DNA of 64,000 nt from Cyanobium sp. ATX 6A2 (GCF_024346355.1 NZ_JAGQCU010000009.1:1-64000), one strand, 5' to 3'. Positions 1 through 7,489 are shown, counted from the first letter of the stretch. The notes: generated by a model not told the origin, from the letters alone. Made by a program: numbers and translations.

Positions 1-51
1 CTCCGAACAGGGTCACAGACCGGCCCACCCATTGCCACAGCTGAGATCTGA

Positions 52-96
52 GGGAGGCGAGCCGTCAGCCCCGGCGTAGCCGGGGCTGATCCTCCC
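52..96. repeat. REP-like extragenic hairpin
   Basis: An 11-bp perfect inverted repeat (arms 65-75 and 79-89, loop GTA) is nested inside an outer GGGAGG/CCTCCC pair (52-57 with 91-96). No T-tract follows, so it is not a classic terminator. It lies directly before a 5'-truncated antitoxin, so it may mark the junction where the gene was cut. A REP-type element is the likeliest reading, but only this copy is recognised here. Confidence 0.45.
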
Positions 97-111
97 GAGT
101 TACACCACTCC

Positions 112-291
112 ATGGGACGCCGCTCGGTGTTGATCACCCGGCACGGCAAACCCGTGGCCCGCCTGACGCCACCTTCTGTGGGAGTTGTAGCGGACTCGCA
201 TCCCTGGGAGCGCTTGCGCGGATCCGGTGTGCTGCACGCCGAACCCGAAGACTCCATGCTGGAAGCCCAGGCCTTTGATGCCCTGCGGTGA
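112..291 (+). pseudogene. Phd/YefM-type antitoxin, 5'-truncated remnant
   Basis: The 59 readable residues contain the family signature SVLITRHGKPVARL followed by a typical acidic antitoxin tail. The 20 or so residues that normally precede it (start, first strand and helix of the DNA-binding fold) are absent, and the upstream frame is unrelated. The stop overlaps a GTG opening a PIN-like fragment (GTGA), the usual coupling of an antitoxin and toxin, so this was once the first gene of a Phd/VapC-type pair. A shortened functional protein starting at the internal ATG cannot be excluded. Confidence 0.6.
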
Positions 292-497
292 GCCAGGCGG
301 CGGCCCCTGGAGTCGTTCAGACGGTGCCGATCGATGTCGACGTCGTCATCGCCCTGGACCGGTTGCCCGATGCCTTTCATGGTGATCCAGCCGATCGGCT
401 GATCGTGGCCACAGGATCCGCAGCAGTGCCTTACTTCCGATCTGGAACGGTTCCGGCTGACACCGAAGGACCGAACCGCTGCGGGCATCACGGCTGA
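288..497 (+). pseudogene. PIN-domain toxin remnant
   Basis: The stretch VDVVIALDRLPDAFHGDPADRLIVAT matches, in pieces, the C-terminal third of VapC-like PIN toxins, including the acidic DPADRLI motif. The N-terminal catalytic half with the first conserved Asp is missing. After IVAT the reading frame no longer resembles the family (GSAAVPYF onward), indicating a frameshift or recombination end. It is coupled to the preceding antitoxin fragment. With most catalytic acids gone it should be inactive. Confidence 0.6.
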
Positions 498-582
498 CGG
501 TCCTCCTGCGGCTCCCAGGGGTTGGCCACGCTGCTGGAGCAGGTGGGTGTTGCGCGCCGGGATGTGCGCCAGCGCCAATCCT

Positions 583-603
583 CGTAATATGAACGTAATA
601 CGT
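583..603. promoter_or_regulatory. probable autoregulatory operator of RHH/PIN operon
   Basis: CGTAATA occurs twice, 11 bp apart (583-589 and 594-600), and the second copy lies inside a small palindrome ACGTA-A-TACGT (593-603). The spacing of about one helical turn suits two ribbon-helix-helix dimers side by side. The site lies 15 bp before the antitoxin start, which has a strong AGGAGG ribosome site. Operator function is inferred from position and symmetry. Confidence 0.45.
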
Positions 604-617
604 GCAGGAGGGGCGCC

Positions 618-908
618 ATGCGGACCATTTCAGTGCGCCTCGATGACGGCAGCGAGGCCAGGCTCAACAACCTCTGCCAGAACCTCGGCCTCAGCCAGAG
701 TGAGGTCGTCAAGGCCGGGCTTGCCCTGCTGCAGCAGCAATCCACAAGCCCGGCAGCTCTTGCGGAACGCCTCGGGCTGGTGGGTAGCTTTTCCAGCGCC
801 ACACCGGACAACGGCACCACCAGCCGGGGCAGGGACCATGCCTCCCTGCTCCGTCAGAAGCTGAGTGATCAGCACAAGCGGGAACGGCAGGCCGGACCGC
901 AGTCGTGA
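618..908 (+). CDS. ribbon-helix-helix (CopG-type) antitoxin
   Basis: A 96-residue protein whose first 45 residues follow the ribbon-helix-helix pattern: a short strand (RTISVRLDD), then two helices with LSQSEVVKAGL at the turn. The charged C-terminal tail (residues 60-96) would be the toxin-binding part. It starts at ATG 618 behind AGGAGG. Its stop overlaps the GTG start of the PIN toxin by 4 nt, so the pair is translationally coupled. It should bind and neutralise the toxin and repress its own promoter through the repeats just upstream. The exact VapB subfamily cannot be assigned. Confidence 0.8.
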   Translation: MRTISVRLDDGSEARLNNLCQNLGLSQSEVVKAGLALLQQQSTSPAALAERLGLVGSFSSATPDNGTTSRGRDHASLLRQKLSDQHKRERQAGPQS

Positions 909-1333
909 GCCGTTCCCTGTTTCGCGGTGCCACCTTGCTGGACACCGGCCCGCTGGTTGCCTGGTTCGACAGCAGTGATCAGGACCATGGGGCCTGTGCT
1001 GGGTTCTTTCAACGGCATCAGGGGGCTTTTGTGTCCACCTGGCCGGTGTTGACCGAGGTCTGCCATCTGATTCCTGCGGATCTGGCACCGCGGTTCCTGT
1101 CCTGGGTATCGCTTGGTGGTCTGAACCTTGCGGAGCTCGATGGATCCGCCCTGGAATGGATGGCCACCTGGATGCGCCAGTACGGCGATTTGCCGATGGA
1201 TCTGGCGGATGCTTCCCTGCTCTGGGTGGCCCAGGAGCATGGGATCCGCCGTGTCGCGACCCTCGATCGACGCGACTTCGGGATCTATCGACTGCCCGGT
1301 GGCGAGGCCCTGGAAAACCTCCTGGATCCCTGA
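905..1333 (+). CDS. PIN-domain ribonuclease toxin (VapC-like)
   Basis: 142 residues with the PIN fold signature: D13 in LLDTGPLVAW, E51 in LTEVCHL, D99 and D102 in MDLADASLLW, and D121/D124 in TLDRRDF. These acids hold the metal that cleaves RNA, so the protein looks catalytically complete. GTG start at 905 inside the antitoxin stop. It is expected to cut tRNA or rRNA when the labile antitoxin is lost; the actual target is unknown. Intact, unlike the PIN fragment 400 bp upstream. Confidence 0.85.
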   Translation: MSRSLFRGATLLDTGPLVAWFDSSDQDHGACAGFFQRHQGAFVSTWPVLTEVCHLIPADLAPRFLSWVSLGGLNLAELDGSALEWMATWMRQYGDLPMDLADASLLWVAQEHGIRRVATLDRRDFGIYRLPGGEALENLLDP

Positions 1334-1345
1334 GATGGGTTGTGA

Positions 1346-1615
1346 TCACCGGTCGTGAACCCTGCAGGCCAGGATCACCAGCAGCCCGTCATCCAGCCGG
1401 TAAACCAGGCGGTGCTCCTCATCGATGCGGCGCGACCAGCAGCCGGCCAGGTTTTCCCTCAGGGGCTCGGGTTTGCCGATGCCATCGAAGGGATCGCGCA
1501 GGCAGTCCTGGATCAACTGGTTGATGCGCCGCAGCTGTTTGCGGTCCTGGCTCTGCCAGTGGACGTAGTCCTCCCAGGCGGCTGCCGTCCAGGCCAGCCG
1601 CTCAATCTTCGGCAT
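1346..1615 (-). CDS. yoeB: YoeB-family mRNA interferase toxin
   Basis: 89 residues with the YoeB/RelE layout: AWEDYVHW near the N-terminus, KPEPL and the basic CWSRRIDEEHRLVY core, and an ACR-x-H C-terminus. It cleaves mRNA in the ribosomal A site. The start is the ATG of MPKIERLAW; a longer frame upstream would run deep into the antitoxin gene. It overlaps the 3' end of yefM by 14 nt. E. coli YoeB ends CRYHY, with His and Tyr both important; here the end is CRVHDR, so the terminal Tyr is replaced and activity may be altered. Confidence 0.88.
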   Translation of the reverse strand: MPKIERLAWTAAAWEDYVHWQSQDRKQLRRINQLIQDCLRDPFDGIGKPEPLRENLAGCWSRRIDEEHRLVYRLDDGLLVILACRVHDR

Positions 1616-1871
1616 CGGCCAGATCTGGATCGAGCAGCCCATGGGAGAGAAGCTCCCCACGCCCGGCCTGCTCCAGCGACTGCTGCAGATGGGCCGCGTT
1701 GGCCGGGGAACGCAGCAGGTGCACCGTTTCCATCAGGCTGTTGTAGGTGTCGAGCGACATCACCACCGCCCCCTTGGCGTGCCGCCGGGTGATCAGGGTC
1801 ACGTCCGCATCGGCCTCCACCCGATCCAGCACGGCCTTGAAGCTCTCCCGGGCCTCCGAAAAGCTCACCAC
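1602..1871 (-). CDS. yefM: YefM-family antitoxin
   Basis: 89 residues: SFSEARESFKAVLDRV forms the N-terminal DNA-binding fold, then LITRRHAKGAVVMSLDTYNSL and an acidic toxin-wrapping tail after LLRSPANA, all diagnostic of YefM. GTG-GTG start region at 1871. It neutralises YoeB and represses its own promoter. The 57-bp upstream gap shared with the divergent DUF429 gene contains a TGTACA core, the recognition element described for YefM-YoeB in E. coli. Confidence 0.88.
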   Translation of the reverse strand: MVSFSEARESFKAVLDRVEADADVTLITRRHAKGAVVMSLDTYNSLMETVHLLRSPANAAHLQQSLEQAGRGELLSHGLLDPDLADAED

Positions 1872-1894
1872 CTACATGGAGTTGTCCAATAACC

Positions 1895-1900
1895 TGTACA
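1895..1900. promoter_or_regulatory. TGTACA core, candidate YefM-YoeB operator
   Basis: The palindromic hexamer TGTACA lies 24 bp upstream of yefM. TGTACA-centred palindromes are the known operator elements of E. coli yefM-yoeB. Only one copy is seen here, with weak flanking symmetry, so the assignment rests on position and core match. Confidence 0.45.
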
Positions 1901-1928
1901 CCAGGCTAGCTGGGATAGAGAGCTTGCC

Positions 1929-2615
1929 TTGGCTGCCCCAACTGTGATCGGTATCGACGTGGGCGGCTCCCGCAAGGGCTTCCATGCCGTGGCGCTCAGC
2001 GCTGGCGCCTGGGCCGGGCAGCTGGCCACATCCGACGTCCAGGAGCTGGCCCACTGGTGCCACAGCGTGATCGGCGCCCAGCTGATCGCCGTCGATGCGC
2101 CCTGCCGCTGGAGCGGGGATGGCCGGGCCCGGCCCTGCGAACGCGAGCTCAATGCCGCCGGCATCCGCTGCTTTGCCTCCCCCTGCCGCACGGCGGCCGT
2201 CAGCCATCCCAGCAACTACTACGGCTGGATGCTGCAGGGCGAAGCGCTCTACCGGGAGCTGGAGGCCAGCCATCCGCTGCTCTCTGGCCTGCCGTCGCCT
2301 GGCCTGCCGCCCAGCGCTCCGGCCTGCTTTGAAACCTTCCCCCACGCCATCACCTGGCAGCTGCGCGGCGGCAACGCCGCTGCTCGCCAGAAGCGGCTGC
2401 AGCGCCGGGCCCTGCTGGAGCAGGCCGGCATCGACACCGCACCGCTCACCAGCATCGACTGGATCGATGCCGCCCTCTGCGCCCAAGCCGCCCACCACCT
2501 GGCCAGCGGCCGCCCCTGCCGGGCCTACGGCGAGCCGGCATCGGGGCTGATCGTGGTGCCGGAGCTCCAGCACTGGAGTGAGGAGGTGCCCGACTGGAGC
2601 GACTGGACGGCGTGA
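1929..2615 (+). CDS. DUF429 family protein
   Basis: 228 residues beginning VIGIDVGGSRKGFHAVAL, a ribonuclease-H-like first strand with an Asp, followed by VDAPCRW and a C-terminal IDWIDAALCAQAA segment typical of DUF429. The family is predicted to have an RNase H-like fold, but its reaction is not established. The start is TTG 1929 or GTG 1944; the latter begins exactly at the conserved strand. It is divergent from yefM-yoeB and inside a defence/toxin patch, which hints at but does not prove a nucleic-acid role. Confidence 0.75.
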   Translation: MAAPTVIGIDVGGSRKGFHAVALSAGAWAGQLATSDVQELAHWCHSVIGAQLIAVDAPCRWSGDGRARPCERELNAAGIRCFASPCRTAAVSHPSNYYGWMLQGEALYRELEASHPLLSGLPSPGLPPSAPACFETFPHAITWQLRGGNAAARQKRLQRRALLEQAGIDTAPLTSIDWIDAALCAQAAHHLASGRPCRAYGEPASGLIVVPELQHWSEEVPDWSDWTA

Positions 2616-2759
2616 GCTGGTGCCGGCCAGGGGCGTGGGCTCGTTGTTTCCTGCATTGGAGGGCCGACTATTTCTGCATTGGACCTGGGATATGCCAAGC
2701 CCGGGCTGCCTTGGGAATGCTTGGCTGCCTAATGGTCGTCCCTGCCATCGCCCCGCCTC

Positions 2760-2865
2760 CGACATCGATCTCTCCGCGCTCAGCGCGATTCGCGATCCCG
2801 CCCTGCTGGCTCACATCGAGCGTGCCGGCGTGGAGCTGGTTCGCCGGCCGGACGCGCCAGACTGA
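2760..2865 (+). pseudogene. nucleotidyltransferase C-terminal remnant
   Basis: The translated segment SDIDLSALSAIRDPALLAHIERAG followed by VELVRRPDAPD matches the second catalytic Asp pair and C-terminal end of MNT-type minimal nucleotidyltransferases. The GSxARG loop that should precede it is missing and the upstream frame is unrelated. It ends 5 bp before an intact MNT gene, so it is a relic of an additional or replaced MNT copy. Confidence 0.5.
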
Positions 2866-2869
2866 TCCC

Positions 2870-3253
2870 ATGGCCGCTTCGTCTCGCCCCTCCAGCTATC
2901 ACTACGTGGTGGATGAGGCGCTGCTGCGCACCATCGCGGCCGAGATCCAGGCGGCGATTCCCGGCGCCGAGGTGCGCCTGTTCGGCTCCCGCGCCCGCGG
3001 CACCGCCCGGCCCGATTCCGATCTCGATCTGCTGGTCACCGTGCCCGACGCCTGGCTGGCCGCGCACTCGCGGTTTGAGGAAACCGATGCCCTGGGTTGG
3101 AAGCTGGCCCATCACCGCCTGCCGATTGAGTTGTTGCTCTTCTCTGCCAGTGAGGTGGAGGAGCGGCGGCATGGGCGGATCAATGTGATCGCCGAGGCCT
3201 TCCGCTATGGCCGGCGGCTGGAGCCAGCGGAGCCTGTGCATGGCGCCGGCTGA
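2870..3253 (+). CDS. MNT-domain nucleotidyltransferase antitoxin
   Basis: 127 residues with the minimal nucleotidyltransferase signature GSRARGTARPDSDLDLLV: the GS loop plus the D-x-D metal pair. In MNT/HEPN modules this protein modifies the HEPN toxin (AMP transfer to a Tyr is known for some pairs) and so inactivates it. The start is ATG 2870, giving a length normal for the family. Its last 14 nt overlap the HEPN gene. A similar C-terminal fragment lies immediately upstream. Confidence 0.85.
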   Translation: MAASSRPSSYHYVVDEALLRTIAAEIQAAIPGAEVRLFGSRARGTARPDSDLDLLVTVPDAWLAAHSRFEETDALGWKLAHHRLPIELLLFSASEVEERRHGRINVIAEAFRYGRRLEPAEPVHGAG

Positions 3254-3623
3254 GACGCCCACCGCTTTTCTGCGCATTGCGCGGCGCGACCTCTCTCCGG
3301 TCATGGCCATGGTCAATCCCTCCGTCTTCGATGAAGCCGTCTGGGAGTTTTATCTGCAGCAAGTCACAGAAAAAGCGCTCAAAGCCTGGTTGCTGGTGCT
3401 GGTGTCAGAACAGCCCCCTTTCAGTCACAATCTCCGGCTGCTGTTCCAGATGCTGCGGGATCAAGGAGCCGCCATCGACCCCTACATCGGGCTCAGCCGC
3501 TTCACCCTGTTCGCTGTGCTGCGCCGCTACGACGAGGAACCGGAGCAGGTCAACCTCGATCGCGCCACCTGGAACCAGATCTGCGCCGATCTCCTCGAGC
3601 ACGTGGCCTCGCTGCTGCCATGA
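3240..3623 (+). CDS. HEPN-domain protein, partner of MNT
   Basis: 127 residues, alpha-helical, with the HEPN pattern FYLQQVTEKALKAWLLVL followed by PFSHNLRLLF, as in the COG1895/COG2250 type. These proteins pair with MNT antitoxins and many are RNases. A clear R-x4-6-H RNase motif is not obvious, so toxicity is uncertain. Overlap with the MNT gene and with the following HsdR-like start (ATGA) shows the three were assembled as one operon. Confidence 0.75.
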   Translation: MAPAETPTAFLRIARRDLSPVMAMVNPSVFDEAVWEFYLQQVTEKALKAWLLVLVSEQPPFSHNLRLLFQMLRDQGAAIDPYIGLSRFTLFAVLRRYDEEPEQVNLDRATWNQICADLLEHVASLLP

Positions 3624-3844
3624 ACGAGGCCGAAACCCGCGCCGAGCTGATCGATCCGCTGCTCGCCGCCGCCGGCTGGGGCGTGGTGGAGGGCCTCAGC
3701 GGTGGTGGGCTGGAGCAGTTGCTGAAGGCCTGCCTGCTTGCCGCCAGCCCGGGGATTGAGAATGTGGGGCGTTTCGCCTCGGGACGATCGACACCCTCAA
3801 CGAGGGAGGTCGCTGCTGATCAGCGCTCCTGCGGGAACCACTGA
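3620..3844 (+). pseudogene. type I restriction HsdR N-terminal fragment
   Basis: MNEAETRAELIDPLLAAAGWG followed by VVEG is the characteristic beginning of type I restriction R subunits, where the family continues for 700-1000 residues. Here resemblance stops after about 25 residues and the frame ends at 74, running antisense into the downstream YkvA gene. No helicase motifs, hsdM or hsdS are present. It starts in the HEPN stop codon, as if an hsd operon had been joined to the MNT/HEPN pair and then deleted. Confidence 0.55.
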
Positions 3845-4182
3845 TTCAGCCTGTGCTCGGCCCGCTCGCGGATCTGTGGCGACACGTAGCGGGTGCACAG
3901 CCCGAGCAGGGCCGTGATCGCCATCAGATCGTCGGAGAAGCCCGCCACCGGGATGAAATCCGGGATCAGATCGAGTGGAACCAGCAGATAGGTCAGCGCC
4001 GCGAGCATCGTGAGGCGTGCCTTGTGCGGTGTCTGGCTGTCGATCGCCATCTCGAAGCATTGGATGGCCGGACGGGCGAGGGTGCGCCCGGCGCGCCGCA
4101 GCAGCCGCTTCAGCAGGCCTTCGTTGATGGCAACGAAATCGCGGCCAGGAGCCGCGACGAGTTCAGTGTTGGCGGCGGACAT
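3820..4182 (-). CDS. DUF1232 (YkvA-type) small membrane protein
   Basis: 120 residues. The core LAALTYLLVPLDLIPDFIPV followed by AGFSDDLMAI is the DUF1232 signature: a short hydrophobic hairpin around a DxIPD turn. The start is ATG of MSAANTELV; longer frames upstream are low-complexity. Function is unknown; members are small inner-membrane-associated proteins. It ends against the HsdR fragment and marks the return to ordinary chromosome. Confidence 0.8.
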   Translation of the reverse strand: MSAANTELVAAPGRDFVAINEGLLKRLLRRAGRTLARPAIQCFEMAIDSQTPHKARLTMLAALTYLLVPLDLIPDFIPVAGFSDDLMAITALLGLCTRYVSPQIRERAEHRLNQWFPQER

Positions 4183-4653
4183 GGGGTGGCCTCGTGAGGC
4201 ATCGACGCCGTGATTCTCAAAGCGCGCACCCTGCCGGCGCCAGGGACGGAATACCACACGGTTCAGGGGGTAAACCGGCCGTCGCTGCTGCTGAGGCAAC
4301 GGAATGCAGTCCTTGAAGGCGACCTCGTCGTGCATGAGGTCGCAGTGAAGGATGATGCGGATTGGCTTCGACCACGGCCAGGGTTCTGCGGTTGTTCCGC
4401 TCGGTGAACACCAACGACCAACTCAAGACCGGGTCTGCGCCGTTTCGACCTGGTCATCGGGCCCTGTGGCCATGGCGTCCAGACGCTTGAGATCACGCCG
4501 ATGCCACCGGTCCTGAGGTCGTTCGCCGCAATGGGCCGGGTTGCATTCATGACGACACGACCCATCACACGGCGAATCGCACGGTTGAGGGTGCGGTCCT
4601 GCCCTCCCTGGAAACCGCGCCTACGGTGGCACCATCACCGGCCCGGCCCCGCC
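4183..4653. other. 471-bp region without a supported gene
   Basis: Short frames here have no recognisable motif, no good ribosome site and atypical composition. It must hold the promoters of the leftward YkvA and rightward VOC genes. No hairpin with a T-tract, tRNA or repeat was seen. It could be decayed coding sequence belonging to the toxin/restriction patch. Confidence 0.5.
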
Positions 4654-5028
4654 ATGATCCGAAACCCCGTCAACTGGTTCGAGATCGCCGTCTCCGATAT
4701 CGAGCGGGCCAAGCGGTTCTATGAGGCCGTGTTCGCGCTCACCCTCACCAACATGCCCACCCCCGAGGGTGGTGATTACTGGACCTTTCCCATGAGCGAC
4801 ACCCTCATGGGAGCCGGCGGCGCCCTCACCACCATGGAGGGCATGCAACCCGGCCCCGGTGGCACCCTGATCTACTTCGCCTGCGACGACTGCGCTGTGG
4901 AACAGGCCCGCGTGGAGCCCGCCGGCGGCAAGGTGCTGCAGCCGAAGATGACGATCGGCGAGTATGGCTTCATCGCCGTCTGCATGGACACCGAAGGCAA
5001 CCCCATCGGCCTGTATTCACAGAGCTGA
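4654..5028 (+). CDS. VOC (glyoxalase/bleomycin-resistance fold) protein
   Basis: 124 residues with the vicinal-oxygen-chelate pattern: NWFEIAVSDIERAKRFYEAVF at the start, then GTLIYFACDD, GEYGFIAVCMDTEGNPIGLYS at the end (two beta-alpha-beta-beta-beta modules). Closest in style to the YbbK/PA0709 kind often annotated as lactoylglutathione lyase-like. Few metal-binding His are present, so enzymatic glyoxalase activity is unlikely to be safe to assign. Start chosen at ATG immediately before IRNPVNWFEI. Confidence 0.8.
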   Translation: MIRNPVNWFEIAVSDIERAKRFYEAVFALTLTNMPTPEGGDYWTFPMSDTLMGAGGALTTMEGMQPGPGGTLIYFACDDCAVEQARVEPAGGKVLQPKMTIGEYGFIAVCMDTEGNPIGLYSQS

Positions 5029-5111
5029 CCAGTGGCGTCACGCACGCCTCATGCCGCCTTCCCTGAGCTCCGCCCCAGGCCCCAAGCCCTGGGCGGCACT
5101 GCACCCACCCC

Positions 5112-5837
5112 ATGACGACCATCACCGAGATCGCTCCCGACCTGTTTCGCCTGTCGATTTATGTGCCGGAGCTGGATCTGCAATTCAATCACTTCCTTGT
5201 GCGAGATGAGCAACCGTTGTTGTTTCATGCAGGCCTCAAGGGGATGTTTCCCAGCCTGAGCGAGGCGGTCGCCGCGCTCATCGACCCTGCCACGCTTCGC
5301 TATGTGGCCTGGAGTCACTTTGAGTCGGATGAAATCGGTGGTCTCAACCACTGGCTTGAGCTGGCGCCGGACGCTGAGCCTGTCTGCACCTTCGTCGGCA
5401 AGGTTGTGAGTGCTGACGACTTTGCCATCAGGCCCGCGCGGGGTATGGGCCCAGACGACCTCCTGGTCACGGGTCAATACCGTTTTCGGTTCTATCGCTC
5501 TCCGCATCTGCCGCATGGCTGGGATGCGGGCCTGTTGTTCGAGGAAACCCAGCGAACCTTGTTCTGTTCAGACCTCTTCCATCATTTCGGAGCTGCAGCC
5601 CCTGTCACATCCAGTGATCTGGTGGGCCCGTCTCTCGAGGCGATGCGGCAGATGCAGCAGGGTCCTCTCTCCTGTTATCTGCCGTATACCCGCCAGACCG
5701 ATCGCCTGCTGGCTTCATTCTCTGAACTGGATCCCAGAACACTGGCTGTGATGCATGGATCGTCGTTTGCTGGTGACGGTCGACGCCAGCTGCACGATCT
5801 GGCGCTGGCCGTGAAGGAGGTCTTTGACGCGGCTTGA
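5112..5837 (+). CDS. metallo-beta-lactamase-fold protein, flavodiiron (ODP) type
   Basis: 241 residues resembling the diiron beta-lactamase domain of flavodiiron proteins without the flavodoxin domain. Candidate ligands are H69, E71 and D73 (SHFESDEIGG), H132/H135 (SPHLPHGW), D154 (FCSDLFHH) and H215 (VMHGSS). The canonical HxExDH has its final His replaced by Glu74, which could change the metal site. Possible roles are oxygen or NO sensing/reduction with a separate electron donor; the substrate is unknown. The gene stands alone between VOC and a Nif11 gene. Confidence 0.7.
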   Translation: MTTITEIAPDLFRLSIYVPELDLQFNHFLVRDEQPLLFHAGLKGMFPSLSEAVAALIDPATLRYVAWSHFESDEIGGLNHWLELAPDAEPVCTFVGKVVSADDFAIRPARGMGPDDLLVTGQYRFRFYRSPHLPHGWDAGLLFEETQRTLFCSDLFHHFGAAAPVTSSDLVGPSLEAMRQMQQGPLSCYLPYTRQTDRLLASFSELDPRTLAVMHGSSFAGDGRRQLHDLALAVKEVFDAA

Positions 5838-5881
5838 CGAACCCCGCGAACCGCCCGGCCTCACGCTCCGGGAGCTGGGGG

Positions 5882-6085
5882 TCAGTCCTGCTCCTCGTCG
5901 TGGATCCTGCTCATCCGCCAGCTCTCCCAGGCCTCGAGGGCGTTGTTGAATTCCTCGAGCGTGATGCTGAATCCCGCCTCGGCCGCGATGGCCACCGGGT
6001 CTGCCCCAGGGGCCTTGAGACGGGCCTCCAGTGCGGGATCGTTGTAGGCCGCTTTCATGAGGCCTTGGAGGCCAGAGGCAGGCAT
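5882..6085 (-). CDS. Nif11-domain small peptide
   Basis: 67 residues; LKAPGADPVAIAAEAGFSIT with following LEEFNNALEAW is the Nif11 leader signature. In cyanobacteria such domains serve as leaders of ribosomally made natural products (prochlorosins and others) or occur as short proteins near nif genes. Here there is no Gly-Gly cleavage site and almost no residues after the domain, so no core peptide is visible, and no lanthionine synthetase or peptidase gene is nearby. ATG start. Confidence 0.75.
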   Translation of the reverse strand: MPASGLQGLMKAAYNDPALEARLKAPGADPVAIAAEAGFSITLEEFNNALEAWESWRMSRIHDEEQD

Positions 6086-6205
6086 GGCGTGAGGTTGCTG
6101 GCTCAGGCCTGTTTAGCTCCATTGGGGCTGCCTTGTCAGTGCCCTGTGCCCGGCCATGTGGGCTGCGACACCTTGTTCAGCTGTTTCGGGCCACCGGGCC
6201 ATCGC

Positions 6206-7489
6206 TCACCCCCCGCGCAGGCTGAGCGCAAACAGCAGCACAAACACGCTCAGCAGCACCAGGCCCAGCCGTGCCACCGCCAGCAGGCCGGGGCCCAGCC
6301 GGTCGGCCGGAGCCACCTGGCGGCCCTGGATCACCCGCAGGTTCATCCAGGCCAGCACCGGTGTCGTCACGAACGACACCACCATCGCCAGCTGCACCAG
6401 GGCGCCCATCGAGCCGGGCCAGAGGCCGAGCACGGCGCCCGCCAGGGCGAAGTGCAGCGCCATCCAGAGCTGGTGGTTGCGGCGGTCGTGCACCGCCGGG
6501 CCCGAAAAGCCCCGCAGCAGCCGCACCCCCGCCGAGGCCGCCCGCGGGTAGCCATCCAGGCAGGTGAGGCTGGTGCTCAACATCGTGGTGAAGGCGGCCG
6601 CGGCGATCAGCGGCTTGGCCCAGCTGCTCAGGCTGGCGGTGTAGAGGCCGATCAGCTGCTGCGCGAAGGCGCCGCCGGCGGCGGAGAAGCTGTCGCCGGT
6701 GCCGTGCATCACCCAGGCGCCCAGCAGCAGAAACAGCACCGCCATCAGCACCGTGACGCCGTAGCCCAGGTTGAAGTCGGCCTCCACCTCGGCGCGGCTG
6801 CCGCGGTGGCCGGAATCCTCCTGGCGGGCGTAGATCCACAGCGATGACCAGGCCGCCAGATCCAGCGGGCAGGGCATCCAACCCATCAACGCCACCAGGA
6901 ACGGCAGCGCCGCCAGGGTCCAGGGGCTGGGGGTGAAGAAGGCCGGGGCCGCGGCCACCGGCCCCTGCCAGAGGATTGCGCCTGTGGCCGCCACCGTGCT
7001 CAGCACCAGCAGCGCCACGATCAGCTTGCTGAAGCGGTCGAGGGTCCGGTAGTGGCCGAGCAGCAGCAGCAGCAGGCAGAGGCTCAGCAGCCCCAGGGCC
7101 AGCTGGTTCGGCGGCCCCGGCAGAAACACGGTGGCCAGGCCGCCGGCCACGGCGGTGACCGCGGCGATGTTGGCCACTCCTGTGGCGAAGGTGATCAGCA
7201 GATACACCGGCAGATACCAGCCCCGCTGGCGCTGGTAGCCCTCCAGCAGGCTCAGGCCGGTGACCGCGGTGAAGCGGCTGCCCACCAGCAGGAACGGGTA
7301 CTTGAACAGGTTGGCCAGCAGCACCAGGGCCAGCAGGCCCAGGCCATAGCGGGCGCCGGCCTGGGTGGAGGCCACCAGGTGGGAGCCGCCGATGGCGGCG
7401 CCGGCCAGCAGGATGCCCGGGCCCAGGGCCTGGGTCAGGCCCCGGCGCGTCAGCGGCCTGGCCGGTTCAGCCCTGGCCGCTGGTGACAC
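6206..7489 (-). CDS. Nramp-like metal transporter with atypical binding motifs
   Basis: 427 residues with about 11 membrane segments in Nramp order, beginning GPGILLAGAAIGGSHLV. In true Nramp Mn/Fe transporters TM1 carries DPGN and TM6 carries MPH; here the equivalents read GAAIGGSH and MPCPLD, so the Asp/Asn and His-type ligands are altered. It is probably a divergent Nramp-related protein with a different substrate. The gene lies 17 bp downstream of hemL on the same strand, so it may be read through from it. Confidence 0.72.
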   Translation of the reverse strand: MSPAARAEPARPLTRRGLTQALGPGILLAGAAIGGSHLVASTQAGARYGLGLLALVLLANLFKYPFLLVGSRFTAVTGLSLLEGYQRQRGWYLPVYLLITFATGVANIAAVTAVAGGLATVFLPGPPNQLALGLLSLCLLLLLLGHYRTLDRFSKLIVALLVLSTVAATGAILWQGPVAAAPAFFTPSPWTLAALPFLVALMGWMPCPLDLAAWSSLWIYARQEDSGHRGSRAEVEADFNLGYGVTVLMAVLFLLLGAWVMHGTGDSFSAAGGAFAQQLIGLYTASLSSWAKPLIAAAAFTTMLSTSLTCLDGYPRAASAGVRLLRGFSGPAVHDRRNHQLWMALHFALAGAVLGLWPGSMGALVQLAMVVSFVTTPVLAWMNLRVIQGRQVAPADRLGPGLLAVARLGLVLLSVFVLLFALSLRGG

